This document shows, one piece after another, positions 33,583 to 44,774 of a stretch of DNA of 64,000 nt; within the stretch, counting starts at the first letter, position 1, and each line of letters starts with the position of its first letter. The notes beneath the pieces were generated by a model. The model made no database searches, was not told the origin of the DNA, and saw only the letters and a program-made list of their open reading frames with translations. The stretch lies in contig JASBNA010000034.1 of assembly GCA_038087015.1 (NCBI GenBank), positions 62,001 through 126,000 on the forward strand, in the 5' to 3' direction. The translations under genes and the position numbers were made by a program. This DNA comes from Cerrena zonata. Its lineage: Eukaryota; Basidiomycota; Agaricomycetes; Polyporales; Cerrenaceae.

Positions 33583-34331
33583 ATCATGGTGTATGTAATT
33601 GTGTACAACCAATGTTCTGTATGAGTACGCGTTGAACGTTGATCTTGCATGGATCATTATCTATAAATATTCACCTGTGCCAGAATGTCCGTCTGCAATC
33701 GTGGATCTGGAAGGAGGGGTTCGTTCTCATCGCGGGATGACATGAATTATCTCTAAATATATATTGCTGAACATAAGGCTTGTCGACTACATAGATAGTG
33801 ATAAACCGTTACCATGTGTGACCGTGACGACAATCACGTGATCCACGTCCCTTCAAAGTTCAAACTCAAACTGGTTCGGTCGTCGATCGCGAATACTTAG
33901 TATTGACTCCATTGGACACCGAGTACTACTGAGTACTTGCTGAACATTGACCGCTCACAGATTGAGGCTCGAGCTCATGAGACGTCCGATATACAGCTAC
34001 ATAAACGAACATTTATAAGTAACCGTGTGCTCAGTTGGTGTGTACTCTTGTTGTCGTTGCTAGGTGAACTTTACTCATGAGTACTGCATGAGTGCCGGGT
34101 GTTATTGTCCATGTGTGACATGTGTATCACGATCCACCTTTCAGGCTTAGGCAGGTCAAAGTCGATAGTCGATTCGTGATCGGGGTGCCAGTCTAGTCTG
34201 TCCCGTTCGATACGCCTGACCATTCAAGCACTTTGAAAATGCCCTGGGGGCCCGGACGGTAGAGGACGCTGCGCTAATACCCACATTCTTTCGATTCCCA
34301 TGGGATAGACCCACTGTTTGTAACGCTATTT
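33583..34331. other. Spacer between ORF2-B and truncated TNP2
   Basis: About 750 bp with no supported gene. The equivalent spacer in module A is about 400 bp. Confidence 0.35.
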
Positions 34332-35082
34332 ATGTCCTCTCGGCGCTTGCTATGTGGGACAGGAGCCGTCCCTCATGCTTTTTCAACGCCCTCCCATCGC
34401 CATCTGCAAGTATCCTCAGCCCTTAATATGAAAACTCTTTGGTTAATCTTAATCTATTTCAGAGTTGAATCCACAATGCCTAAAGAACTTATTGATGCTG
34501 AGCGTTCCGCAAAGGCACTTTTACAGCACTCGCAAGATGATACCGCTGCTACAACGATAGCATTTTGCCCCTCTGACGGCCTGTACCCATCCATCGATGG
34601 TATCTCTGAAAATTCTTTCGATGGGACCCTTACAAACCACATTTCGACAGACGTTGATCAGCATGATAGGGTCGCAATTCTTTATCATAACAATCAATGT
34701 GCGGAAGGGTGTATTGCTCAGCCTCCTCCTCGATCTAACTATTTCCAATTCAGTATCCTTAGATCATATTCACATAGAAAGTGCTACTGATGGAGAGGAG
34801 CATCTCTGTGCTTTCCGCGGTCCTCGTAGAAATGCTCATATCATCAAGAGTCAGGATGACACCCTTCACCTCGTATTGCCCTTGAGTGTCGATGGTTTCA
34901 ACCGCTTCCGTAACGTTCAAGCGAAGAACGCGACCCCAACGAACATTTATCTAACTTGCTCAAACCTGCCTCCAGGTTTTCGCCTTCCTCTGGTTCCGAA
35001 GATCGATCTCGCCGGGCTGATTCCTCAATCAGAATACAGTACAATAGACAGGGCCAAACGTCCAACCTCCGCTGTCGCTTGA
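34332..35082 (+). pseudogene. Truncated TNP2 transposase, copy B
   Basis: The last exon-like block (34750-35082) contains AFRGPRRNAH, LHLVLPLSVDGFNRFRNVQA, IYLTCSNLPPGFRLPLVPKI and LAGLIPQ. It aligns with the stretch of the intact TNP2 (about 20560-20320) reading TFRGPDKR, LRLVFALGVDGFNSYRNIQA, MVCLNLPPDIRY and LVGVVPG. It then ends STIDRAKRPTSAVA before a stop at 35082, so everything after the first quarter of the catalytic region is missing. Upstream blocks (34332-34740) contain SDGLYPSIDGISENS and could be its N-terminal exons, with short introns, but their match is weak. The likely state is a 3'-deleted transposase that can no longer cut DNA. Confidence 0.65.
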
Positions 35083-35276
35083 GACCAGCTCACCCGTGTT
35101 GGAGCGTCTGCAGTTTGTGAGTCCCGGTGTCACCAAACATTCGTCGATTACTGAGTTACCAGTTTTAATAAATCTCCTTTTCTATCCATTTAGCAGAAGA
35201 AAACCAACGTATTCTTAGTACATGGACACCTCCTATTTCAACAAGTCTATCACAGCGCCTGTATTTCTCGCTCTTG

Positions 35277-38200
35277 CTATGTTAGTCCTCTCTCCAACTG
35301 ACGTATCCGTTTCTTTAACATCCGAGACCGTTCCTCCTTCCGGCGCACTCGCTCTTGCAGTTCGCCTTTGCGTTCTACTAACATATCCCTATACTTCTCC
35401 ATTGTCACTGACTGATCCGCCAGTGATTGAGTAATCACGTTATTAGCCCGTACGTCACTTTTCAGGTTGACAATCTGCGCTTTCCAGTCGTCGATCTTGG
35501 GTCGCGGAAGATGAGACTTGATTTGATCGGATACCCTTCATAAGTAGATTGTTAATTCGGCCCATTCAACTCTTCCTATGTCTAGTAAGTCAACACACCT
35601 TTGTCAGTAGAGTATTTACAAAACATATGCACAATATAGCGGGAGCGTTTTGCAAATTCCCGCACAAGCTCTGTGGAGTGTTTTGCAAATCCATCTGTAT
35701 ATATTTTGCAAATCAATGGGGTGACAGGTAGGGTACGAACTGGTGTACGAACTGGCTATAGGGCATCCCAATATGGTAATACCAGCTTATTTATAGCGCT
35801 AAAAATGGTAATTGGGTAAATTCTGTTAGAATGGTGGATGCTTATGTCAGCACCCCCTATTGCCTATTTGGGAAAGTGGTTTGGGTAGGGTGGGGGATGG
35901 TGCAGGGGCCTATACCAAGCATTAGAACATGTACCAGGGAGTAAAAGAACCGCATTTTCACGCTGAATCCATATCTGAAACCCCCATGTGATTTGGTGAA
36001 GAACTGGGGGAGCTATGATAGAAATAGTAGGTATAAATCGATAAAATAGGGGTTTTAATTGGAATTGAATGGGAAGGAGCGGTTGTAATATTAAGCGGAG
36101 GTAGTATGCTCCTCTACTATGTTGGGAAGGAGTGTGTACAAGATTCCAGGTCGATTGGACAAGAATTACATGTTCCATCATAGGATATGCCTCAGAAAAG
36201 CGAAAATAGGGGGTTTCCCAGGGTATTCTGTGGGGGACCAGCCATTCCCTTGACTATCAATTATGATAAGTTCAAGATATAGTATGGGGAAGCTCATATT
36301 CCAGTTCGCTTGGCATAAGCACAAGGTATGGGTATGCTATGGTCGAAATATTCTATTTAGGTACCAGGAGGAGAACATCTATTATATCTTCTGTTCTAAT
36401 GGATGGAATATTCCTCCCTGCTGATATTATACTGAAGTATACTATATAAGATGATATCCAATACCTCTTTGTGATGAAGTCAATATTGAGTGATAGGGGG
36501 AGGGGGAGGAGGTAGGGAATAGGTCAGTAATAGGACGTGTTAAAGCGTGTCTTTACGCGTCAGGATTGCTGCTGGACGTGTCAAATGTATAGCTGAGCAT
36601 GTGTACCAGTTGGCTTGATTATTGCACGTGAAATGGTAAGGGGGGAGCAAAGATACCCTGGGGGAGGGGGTGTGGGAGCATATATTTATATCTCACCAAC
36701 CCCTACACCAAATGGACTGTGCTCCTGGATATCAGGGACGATAGTATATAGCATATTATATATAGGTTTACAAGATACCAAGTGTCCTGCTACCCCTCCA
36801 AATCACCCTCCAAGATAACCCTAAGGTTGACTTTATACCCAAAGATACCCCCCTACAGGCATATACACTTACATTAGCAAGGTATGGAGGGTACCTGTAT
36901 GGGGTTTTTAGGTATCCCCCACAATCCTATCCAACTGCCCTGGCAATAGAAGGTAGTTTATTTTTCACCCTAGTGCACACTACTGAATCTCAGTTTCACT
37001 CATTTCTCTAAGTACTCCTTTCCCCATACCATAGGTTATGACCAGAATACCTCCATGGTGGCTGGGGAATCCTATGAGAGCTGCTTTCCCTCATCCATAC
37101 TATCCTTCCTCATATTATTTGGATTAGTAGTTAATCCTGTAGGTCCCCAAAGAGGTGTTTTTGGGGGTATATCTGAGTCAGGAGGAGCAGGAGGATAGGT
37201 CGCATTCTAGGGGGTCAAATCTGCGTCGATCACCGAACCAAGGTAGTAAATTGGGATACTCATGAAGGCCAATAAGCACAAGAAAACCGTTTATTAAAAG
37301 GAGCAGCGCAGCCTTAGCTATGGTGGCCGGAAAAATAGGTTTTTTCGCCCATCTTCCTAGGGTATAGTATTTATAGAGGTCCAACCACTAGGATGGAGGG
37401 CCTGCTGCTCTACATATGTCTTAAGGAATGTTATATCTATATTTATACCGTCTACATTACCCCTAGGAGTGTCCCTTCTAAAGTTATTTGAGTATATGTG
37501 TGGGAAATACCCTATTTTTCGCATTTTTGGTCCTGTGACTGGAATAATATTGTGTCAAATGGTTCCCTCGGCCTGTGGATTGGAATATGGACTTCCCCAG
37601 ACTGTATCTAGACTTTACTATCATTAATAGCCCATAGGATGCCTGGTCCCCCACAGAATACCCTGGGAAACCCCCTATTTTCGCTTTTCTGAGGCATATC
37701 CTATGATGGAACATGTAATTCTTGTCCAATCGACCTGGAATCTTGTACACACTCCTTCCCAACATAGTAGAGGAGCATACTACCTCCGCTTAATATTACA
37801 ACCGCTCCTTCCCATTCAATTCCAATTAAAACCCCTATTTTATCGATTTATACCTACTATTTCTATCATAGCTCCCCCAGTTCTTCACCAAATCACATGG
37901 GGGTTTCAGATATGGATTCAGCGTGAAAATGCGGTTCTTTTACTCCCTGGTACATGTTCTAATGCTTGGTATAGGCCCCTGCACCATCCCCCACCCTACC
38001 CAAACCACTTTCCCAAATAGGCAATAGGGGGTGCTGACATAAGCATCCACCATTCTAACAGAATTTACCCAATTACCATTTTTAGCGCCATACATAACCA
38101 CCTGCATCACCTCCTACCCTATTAGGAAGGTCACAGACTAGTAACAGAGAAGTCACAATGTGACGAACTCGATTTGCAAAACGCTCCGCAGAACTTGTGC

Positions 38201-38706
38201 GGGAATTTGCAAAACGCTCCCGCTATATTGTGCATGTGTATTGCAAATAATTTACAGCACAGGCTGGTCAACATACCCTTGGACACAGTCCGATAACTGT
38301 TTGAATTTGTCGGTCATCTCATCTTGTACATGACTCCATTTCACAACCCTGGTCTCCTTGCTCTCGACGTCCTCGAAGCAGATAGGGCATGAGCGGACTT
38401 CAAGCTGCCCGACGTCATAAAGAGTGAGTTGGCGCAGTCTTCGTGAACAATATGGCCTGTTTGTTTGTTAGCACCAATAGGATGTCATGGAGCCAAACCG
38501 ATCGTACCGCATGAAATTCTGACAGGATGAATATGACTTTGCGGTAGGAATATTGAACAACAAATACCGCAGAGTATAAAATGGTAGTTTGGACCAAGGT
38601 CATCCGACTCCTTGTCGTCATCACTAATATTAATGACATCCGACGCGGAAGCCACAGAAATCGGCGAAGCAGCGGACATGATGGCTAATGAAGAGTACCG
38701 AGCCAC
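35277..38706 (-). CDS. RING/coiled-coil protein, copy B (RING-B), with a foldback element in its intron
   Basis: Exon 1 (38706-38508) starts MARYSSLAIMSAASPISVAS and enters a RING: CGICCSIF ... RISC. Intron 1 (38507-38457) splits the next Gly. Exon 2 gives CGHIVHEDC, a RING-H2 middle. The last pair CPIC, followed by FEDVESKETR and DKFKQLSDCVQG, lies one base out of frame with HEDC. Exon 2 ends at 38277 with CAAGG/GTATGT. The next in-phase exon starts at 35535 with GVSDQIKSHLPRPKIDD and runs as a coiled coil (KYRDMLVERKGELQERVRRK, then MLKKRIRQLERGLT) to the stop at 35277. The intron between them (38276-35536) is 2.7 kb because a foldback element fills it. The gene resembles RING-A. Reading across the shift is needed for a complete RING, so this is either a mutated copy or a sequence error. 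Confidence 0.6.
35615..38247. mobile_element. Foldback/TIR element, about 2.63 kb, no transposase
   Basis: Ends read TTTACAAAACATATGCAC at 35615 and, inverted, TTTGCAATACACATGCAC ending at 38247, both flanked by TA. Next inside is a shared block ATAGCGGGAGCGTTTTGC and a CCCGCACAAG..TTTTGCAAATC repeat. The inverted arms run to about 36330 and 37575; the central part of the arms is almost identical (an identical 105-codon open frame occurs in both). The approximately 1.2-kb core has no recognisable protein. It looks like a non-autonomous element, possibly mobilised by a Tc1/mariner-like enzyme if the TA duplication is real. Confidence 0.75.
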
Positions 38707-38866
38707 ACGTTCCGGGAGACGGGTTGAAGTGCCTTCATGATGACATGAGGTTTGTGTTCTTTGTTATCCATATTTGGCAATGCCATACTGGCAGCACCAA
38801 GTCGTCTGAGTTTGCTCATTGCTTTCTTTCCCTATCCTCAGGATTCTAGCTTGCATCTGAGTCTCC

Positions 38867-40280
38867 ATGTTTCGACGTCTCAAGGGGATACGTGCCCTCT
38901 GTGAGTTTTCTCAAAGTATTTACTTCGACCTTTACTCAGCCGCTTTCACCCAGTACGCCTCCGAAATGAAACCAGAGCTGTCATCAGTTCTAGTATTTCC
39001 GAGTCCCTGTCGCGTTTGCACGACAATCATCAACTGACTACTACTGAATACATCTTTCTAGACCGGATCATAACTAATCCCGAAATATACGATCGAATCT
39101 TTGACGCAAGTTCTGCGAGGACCCTCGTGCTTCTTCTCAGAACCTGTCGAACCACAAGCTACTCTGTTCAAGAGTATATAAGAAGAGCTTATAACATCAA
39201 CCGCCTTCTCGCACGTTACTTCGCAGACCCTGTGGCTTTTCGCTATCTCCAATCGTGTACAGGAACTCTCATCTCAGGCTCAACGGCTCTCCAGTTTTTT
39301 GATAGATCGTTCTATCCGGAAAGCGATCTCGACATCTATACATCGGTGCCGTGGGGGTTGAAAGTAGGACGCTTCCTACTAGGCGAAGGATACCTTTTCA
39401 CCCCCACCTCTCTTCAAAACGCTAACTTTGAAGATGCCATCTCGGAGCCACAGGTGCTTAACGCTGCGACGCGCTATGGAACGTTCAAAGCGATAGCCGG
39501 GGTTTTCACTTTTCGGAAGGAAGGGTTGGACGGTACCCAACTTAAGGTACAGGTCATGGTTGCGGTGCGCTCCCCAATAGAGGTAATCCTCCAATTTCAT
39601 TCAAGTAAGTCGTGAAAATGGTTGTCAGAGAGGTACGACGTACTAACTTTGGCATGATAGCCTGTGTCCTAAACGTCATTTCTTTCAATGCGGCGTATTG
39701 TTTATATCCTCGTGCTACTTTGGAGGAGCGTGTCACCGTAGTCTGTACCACTAGAAATGACACTACGATTGAGGATGTCTATCGGAGATACAGAGACAGA
39801 GGGTGGACCCTCATCCGCGGGTATCATGTGATTCGCTCATACACTCTGGACCCGTGCTTGACCGAAGAGCACCGATGGATCAACGACGGATTCTCCTGGT
39901 CGATCCCCCTTCCGTACCAATTCCAAGATGATGTCGCCATGACTCACGACCCGGTCTCAGTCTCGGGCTGGACCTTCAAAGGCAGAGGCATTGAAATATA
40001 TGAGCCCGCCATTATTTCGTTCTATCGCCTCGAGAATCCGGATTTGTATCATCATTATGTTTTAGACTGCCATGATGTGATGCTCACATCCTCGGTGATG
40101 ACCTTGATGAACATGGCCGCTAGATATAATGCGATTCGCTCGCCCTGCTCTTCGTCAAACAGACATTAGTAAGTGCTGTTATCAAATACTATTTGTTCGC
40201 ATTGCGCTGACATGATTTCAAATAGCGTGGACGATCGTCTTATCCACCTAATCCAAGAATACAATCGAGCTATCTTCTGA
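38867..40280 (+). CDS. Nucleotidyltransferase-fold-like protein
   Basis: The start is MFRRLKGIRAL at 38867. Intron 1 (38901-38953), intron 2 (39605-39660) and a last intron near 40169 all splice in phase, ending ...LIHLIQEYNRAIF at 40280. The N-terminal part is helical (TTTEYIFLDRIITNPEIYDR) and recalls F-box-like leaders. The core has LISGSTALQFFDRSFYPESD followed by LDIY, i.e. GS-x(n)-DxD, the metal-binding signature of nucleotidyltransferases, then KVQVMVAVRSPIEVILQFHS and CVLNVISFNAAYCLYP. This combination is common in Agaricomycete genomes and usually left unannotated. The catalytic Ser-Gly and two Asp are present, so activity is possible; a third carboxylate is not assigned. The gene looks intact. 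Confidence 0.65.
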
Positions 40281-40742
40281 CCTCTCGACTTGTGGATGTA
40301 ACACAACTGACAGGTGGTGTACGGCGGCAGGGGCTGGAAGTGGCTGAGGGGATATATTTTCTGGGGAGAGTATTCGCGATGTCAGTCTATGTAACTAAAA
40401 GTACTTGAGGACAGATTATGAGTTTAGTTGTCTCTACAAATGCTCAATCATTATATCTCATCTTCCATCCAATTACTATACGTAGACAGATTCGTAGTAG
40501 TCTCGTTCCCGTCATAGACGAGGACACCCGGCAAGTGCCGAATCGGAGAATGAAGCTTGAAAAGATGGGGGTTTCCTCAGCCTGTCTCCGTTCGGGGTTA
40601 CCCAAGTCCCCACCCCATCCCGGACGTCTGCTTTAAGGAACCTAGCTCGTAGCGAGCTATTACTAATGCGTTCGGCTCGTAAACTAGGAGTATATCTCTT
40701 CGGCGCTATGTAGGGGGAGGAGCCGAGGACATGTGGGGATGG
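40281..40742. other. Intergenic stretch at the inner edge of the right arm
   Basis: About 460 bp between the nucleotidyltransferase-like gene and the inner arm block. No gene is seen. Confidence 0.35.
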
Positions 40743-41701
40743 CGTGGTGTTCTCGATCCCCAATCCTCAATCCTCAATCTTCACCTATGTCCCCGCTTCC
40801 CAACCCTCGGTCCTCACACCTTGTGGTAGCTCTCTCAACGCAGAAACCACTGATATTCACTCTGCTGTCGACTGCCAATCCTAGATCCGAATACTTTTTT
40901 CTCCTGATTGTATCCCGCTGTCTCTAAGGAATAAGTACAGCCTGGAATACATAGCTCGACTTACACTGCTACTGATACAGCATGCGGACAATGGCGTGTC
41001 CGGTTTGCCACTTGGTATATCGGCGGAGTCAGTTCCGGACCTAGGAATGAGGCACCATTCATTGTGTGTGTGAAAGGTAGTCTTATCACTGTACAACGTG
41101 AATAAGCAGCGTTACTCCGTCTTGGATCCTCGATCCTCGTCTTCAGTTCTGACGATTCTAACGATCTCAGCCATACTCTATGCCAACCTTTCCTGCCGTT
41201 TTCAATGGGATTCTAGTGTACAACCCTACTCACAGAAAACCTAGCAGACTACATACCCGACTGGTTCTCAATCGCACCCGATACCACGGTCGTCGGTCCG
41301 CAATGTCACATTCCCAAACCTCGTGCTGTTGTGCAGGTATCTCACCTTGCTGTACATGGCCAAACCATGACGTGTCTCTAACGAGGTAAGTTGACAAAAT
41401 GAAAGCCCGCATCCGTTTTTTGTACTATCAAGAGGTGGGTCATGCCAGAATTATCGTGAAACATATGGAACCGACTCATCCTACTGCGACTGTCGCTCTC
41501 AGACCTGAAGAGAATATACCACCCTTCGATTCGAGATCGAGTTAACATGATCTTTTTTGATCCGAAGATGGACGAGAATCTGGGAGGCATGTACGAGAGC
41601 ACGTCAAGCGTGTCTTGGACATCATTTACGGGGAACTACAAATATGTGAGCTCACAGTTACCATTTATCTCTAGTTAACCCGAGGTCTCCTCACAGAGAC
41701 G
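40743..41701 (-). repeat. Inner block of the inverted arms, right copy
   Basis: Inverted partner of 13019-13975. The break with the left arm at 41701 is abrupt: the left copy continues into further exons of an unrecognised gene, the right copy into unrelated sequence. Confidence 0.85.
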
Positions 41702-42798
41702 TGTTCAGTGGTGCCCCCACCAACCAAAAATGTGCCGACACTCTACGTTATTCCCTGATGGCTTTGATGACTTCCTCAAGTCGTCGCCGGAGATTTTACC
41801 AACCAATCCGAACTATCCCACCAATGCAATTAACAACGTCTCGCACGAGCTCAGTGTCAAATCAATACCCGCTTCAGCGCGAAAAGGAGATGTGCATCGA
41901 ATACAAGCATAAACTCGAGTCATCCCCTAGTTTCAGTCCTTCCGTTATCGCTCTTGATGAAGAGGAGGATGATAAAGACTTCATGTACAGCACGAGAATC
42001 TCAGTCTTCCCATCTCTGTTCTTCTTCTCTCTACTGGAATGTCTACCGATCCTGAGCCCGAGCCCGAGCTTATCCTTACTCCGACTTCAGCAGCTCACTC
42101 TGAATTATGCTCAAGTTCCACCGGGTTCCAATTTCTCCATCTTAGTGCAATCCCTGACATTTCTGATTTACTCTCTCTCGATGGGGGTGTTTTTTCCTCT
42201 GCTGGATCGAAAGGTGGTAGAACGCGGACTCCGACTACTTGTCGTCATCCTTCACTCGCGGTCTGTTGAGTGGAAACAGGGGTAGAGAGCACATTTGGTA
42301 ACGGTACTATCTAGTATCATGACTTCGATACTTTGTTACCGTAGCACTCGGACACTCACAATTGTTTGTACAGGATCTCGGAAATTGTTCAGCGGATTAT
42401 TGGCCAATTTGCTCATCCAGCCCTTGTTCATGCACCCGCACATATTCATACGTCGGGTTCAGCATCATCTATCCAGCGTAACGATTGTCCGAATCGTATA
42501 CATCTGGTTCGCACGTATTTGTGAGACTCCAGGAAGCATGCGCTGGTCCTGCTTTCATTATTCAACCTCACACTTCTGCCCCGGATAGGAGACGGTCCAT
42601 GGGGCCGATGTTATCGCTCGCTATGGAGGATATGGACTCGCAGTTACTAAAATTGTATTTCTACAGCTACTGGTAATGTAATAAATTTTATTTTCTGGGA
42701 AATATTCGATTCAATATCTTGTATGCTCCCACATGCAGGCCGCATCTCGCTCCCGCTGCGACACGAATGGATCACCAATGTCAGTGGCAGGTCAAGAC
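41702..42798 (+). other. Right-arm-specific segment with coding-like frames
   Basis: This stretch is not matched by the left arm. Plus-strand frames with coding texture occur: one with SFSPSVIALDEEEDDKDF (about 41890-41990), one starting MSTDPEPEPELILTPTSAAH (42039), and one reading EIVQRIIGQFAHPALVHAPA (about 42375-42440). They could be exons of one gene, but I could not join them with confidence. Confidence 0.35.
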
Positions 42799-43357
42799 CT
42801 AGAGTCTCAACCTTTCGCGAGCCGCACGGAAGCGGCGGCGGACGGCCTTGATGAATTTGGAGGTACGTTCACGAAATTTGCGAAATCTGGAGGTCGAACC
42901 CTGACGAAAATCGATCTACGACGGTAACAAAGGAGAAAGCAAGGAGAATACATACCTCATCAATATCTCCCCCTTCAACTGAAGACTCCTCCTCAAGAGA
43001 CGGCGTACTTGCAATAGAAACCGGCTGCATGACCAGGTGAGAGACGAAACTAGCATAAGATAAAGACACGCACTAAAGAGCCTATTTGCTGAACAGGAAC
43101 TTCGACGATTGGAGCCATTCGGTCGGCAAGTATGTGCTAGAGATGTATACCAACAATGTCAGAGAGGCTGGTGCATAGGATTCCGCTTAAAGATGGCGTA
43201 CCTGAAATCTATCGAAGTCCGGCGCGTCGTCTGGGGATAGTATAAGAGGGTTTTGAGGAGCCTGAGGTATGTCGACTGGACGATAGTTGTAATCGTAGTC
43301 GGCGGTTCCGGAAAGGCCGAACGAAGTTATGTATTGCTCAGGGATCGTATTGCGCAT
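42799..43357 (-). CDS. Small arm-encoded protein (FGLAGT/NYDYDY family), right copy
   Basis: Four exons mirror the left-arm gene exactly, giving about 134 residues. The protein starts MRNTIPEQYITSFGLSGTAD at 43357 and continues NYRPVDIPQAP, DFDRFQ, HILADRMAPIVEVPVQQIGS, then SIASTPSLEEESSVEGGDID. It ends in a basic tail, TSKFIKAVRRRFRAARERLR, with a stop at 42799. Donor sites GTACGC, GTGCGT and GTATGT sit at the same codon positions as in the left copy. DNA outside exons differs more than the exons do by eye, which suggests selection on the protein. The basic tail may contact DNA or RNA. Function is unknown. Confidence 0.68.
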
Positions 43358-43697
43358 TTTAGAATGTGACGATAGCGACAGTGTAATTGAAAGAAGTGGG
43401 AGATGGAAGTGATCGTAGAGTGCCGCCGACGTTGGTCTTGCATGTCGATTAGGGCGGTAAACGCGGGGGTTGTGGCTGCGTGCTATAAATCTGCTGGTAC
43501 CACAACTCAGTATGTCATTGGATTTGTATTCTGCTCTACAACAGACTTGTTTACTCAAGACAGCTTCTTGCTTAGTGATTGCCGCATTTCTGATCATGAT
43601 CGAATGAGACCAGAGGCCGGAATCATTACCCGCTTGTCGATGATGGTACGTAGACCAACTTTCGTCCCCTCAAAACATACTCAATCCTCTAACATAG

Positions 43698-43862
43698 ATC
43701 CACTCTTCCTGATCCTCTATCGTGAACTCTACTGCCGTCATGTATACTCGCAACTTCAACCCGATATCGACGACCGATTCCGCTCTTACGAGAACAGCTG
43801 TGAACTGTTCACTCCCTACTCAATGAGTCTCGATCAGAATTCAGGTCTAAGTATCATCTTAT
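43698..43862 (+). pseudogene. Captured fragment of eIF3 subunit L gene
   Basis: One exon after a clean CATAG acceptor encodes [20 protein letters not shown], then [18 protein letters not shown]. This closely matches the conserved segment I know from translation initiation factor 3 subunit L (LYRELYYRHIYARL..., RF.SYENYCELFN). After ELF one base appears to be missing: in the next frame the expected [10 protein letters not shown] follows. Only about 55 of the roughly 500 residues are present, and no other eIF3L part was found nearby. It lies inside the right arm of the giant element and has no counterpart in the left arm, so it is best read as host gene DNA picked up by the transposon. No initiation function can be expected. 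Confidence 0.68.
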
Positions 43863-44774
43863 AAGCGTATACGAGGCTGAGGCTGCTGGTATCTAAGGTA
43901 CGTTACTATGGTATTACCATTCGTTCGAATTCCTAACACAAGTGCTTGTAGTCTGAGACAGACATCTTCGGAAGAGTTAAATCCAGCAGCTTCCTCCGTG
44001 TCGTAACCACGTTCCCCACCCACGAGACCTCCCACCGAAGCAAGTAGAAGATCCAAAAAGACAGATATAGTAGACTCAGGATCGAGGATTGACGAATGAG
44101 AAGCGAAGAACGAGATGCAAGGATTGAGGCCTCAGGATCGAGAACGACAACGACGGTCTTGGGTCGATGATCAGCGATCCTCAGTCTTATGTCTGATAAG
44201 TCAGAAGGCCGTTGGATAAACGGCTTATCAACCGTTAATCCTCACTCACGAGCAATGCAACGGAGTGACTCCCTACTATTCCCAAAACGCCGTCAATAGA
44301 TGGTTTGAAACTGCCCTCGGCCTCTTGTCCCCACACCTACTCCTCGGGCTTATCCCTTCTGGCATGGAGAAGCCTTTTTGTGTTGCCTAGATCGTGTGGC
44401 CCCTTGACCGCTCGAGAGAAAGCGGTACGAGGAGGCTCTCAAAAAAGGTTCAGAGAAGACAAATCTCTAGCAAGACTACACTCATGAATAGAGCTGAAAT
44501 CGTGTTCGTGCCTCAGGCGAGAGTCCGTCAACACCATGACCCACAGGTGAATTCACTTTCCCTTACCAGATGCTCATACTGATGGCGTCTCTTTGTAGCT
44601 TTTGCTCCAAGTCTGAGATACCGACTGTCGGGGATCTACAATATCTCGAAAGGGGATCGGCGCATTTCGATAGTTGACTTGGAATCTACCATGTTTCATT
44701 GCTGTATAGAGGGATTGATGATCGACAACCGGATTTTGAGCGCGGAGCATTGAAGCCTAACGATTGAATATTGA
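43863..44774. other. Right arm segment without a supported gene
   Basis: Partly homologous to 9761-10650 in inverted order. It contains GAGGATTGA and GCCTCAGGATCGAGAAC words and, at 44764-44815, a GAAGCCTGAGGCCTGAGGAT string. Frames at 44300-44580 have no recognisable domain. Confidence 0.4.

Noticed and set aside
35864..36181. 105-codon open frame repeated identically at 37703-38020
   Set aside because: The identity comes from the inverted arms of the foldback element; the sequence has no domain or splice support, so it is not called as a gene.
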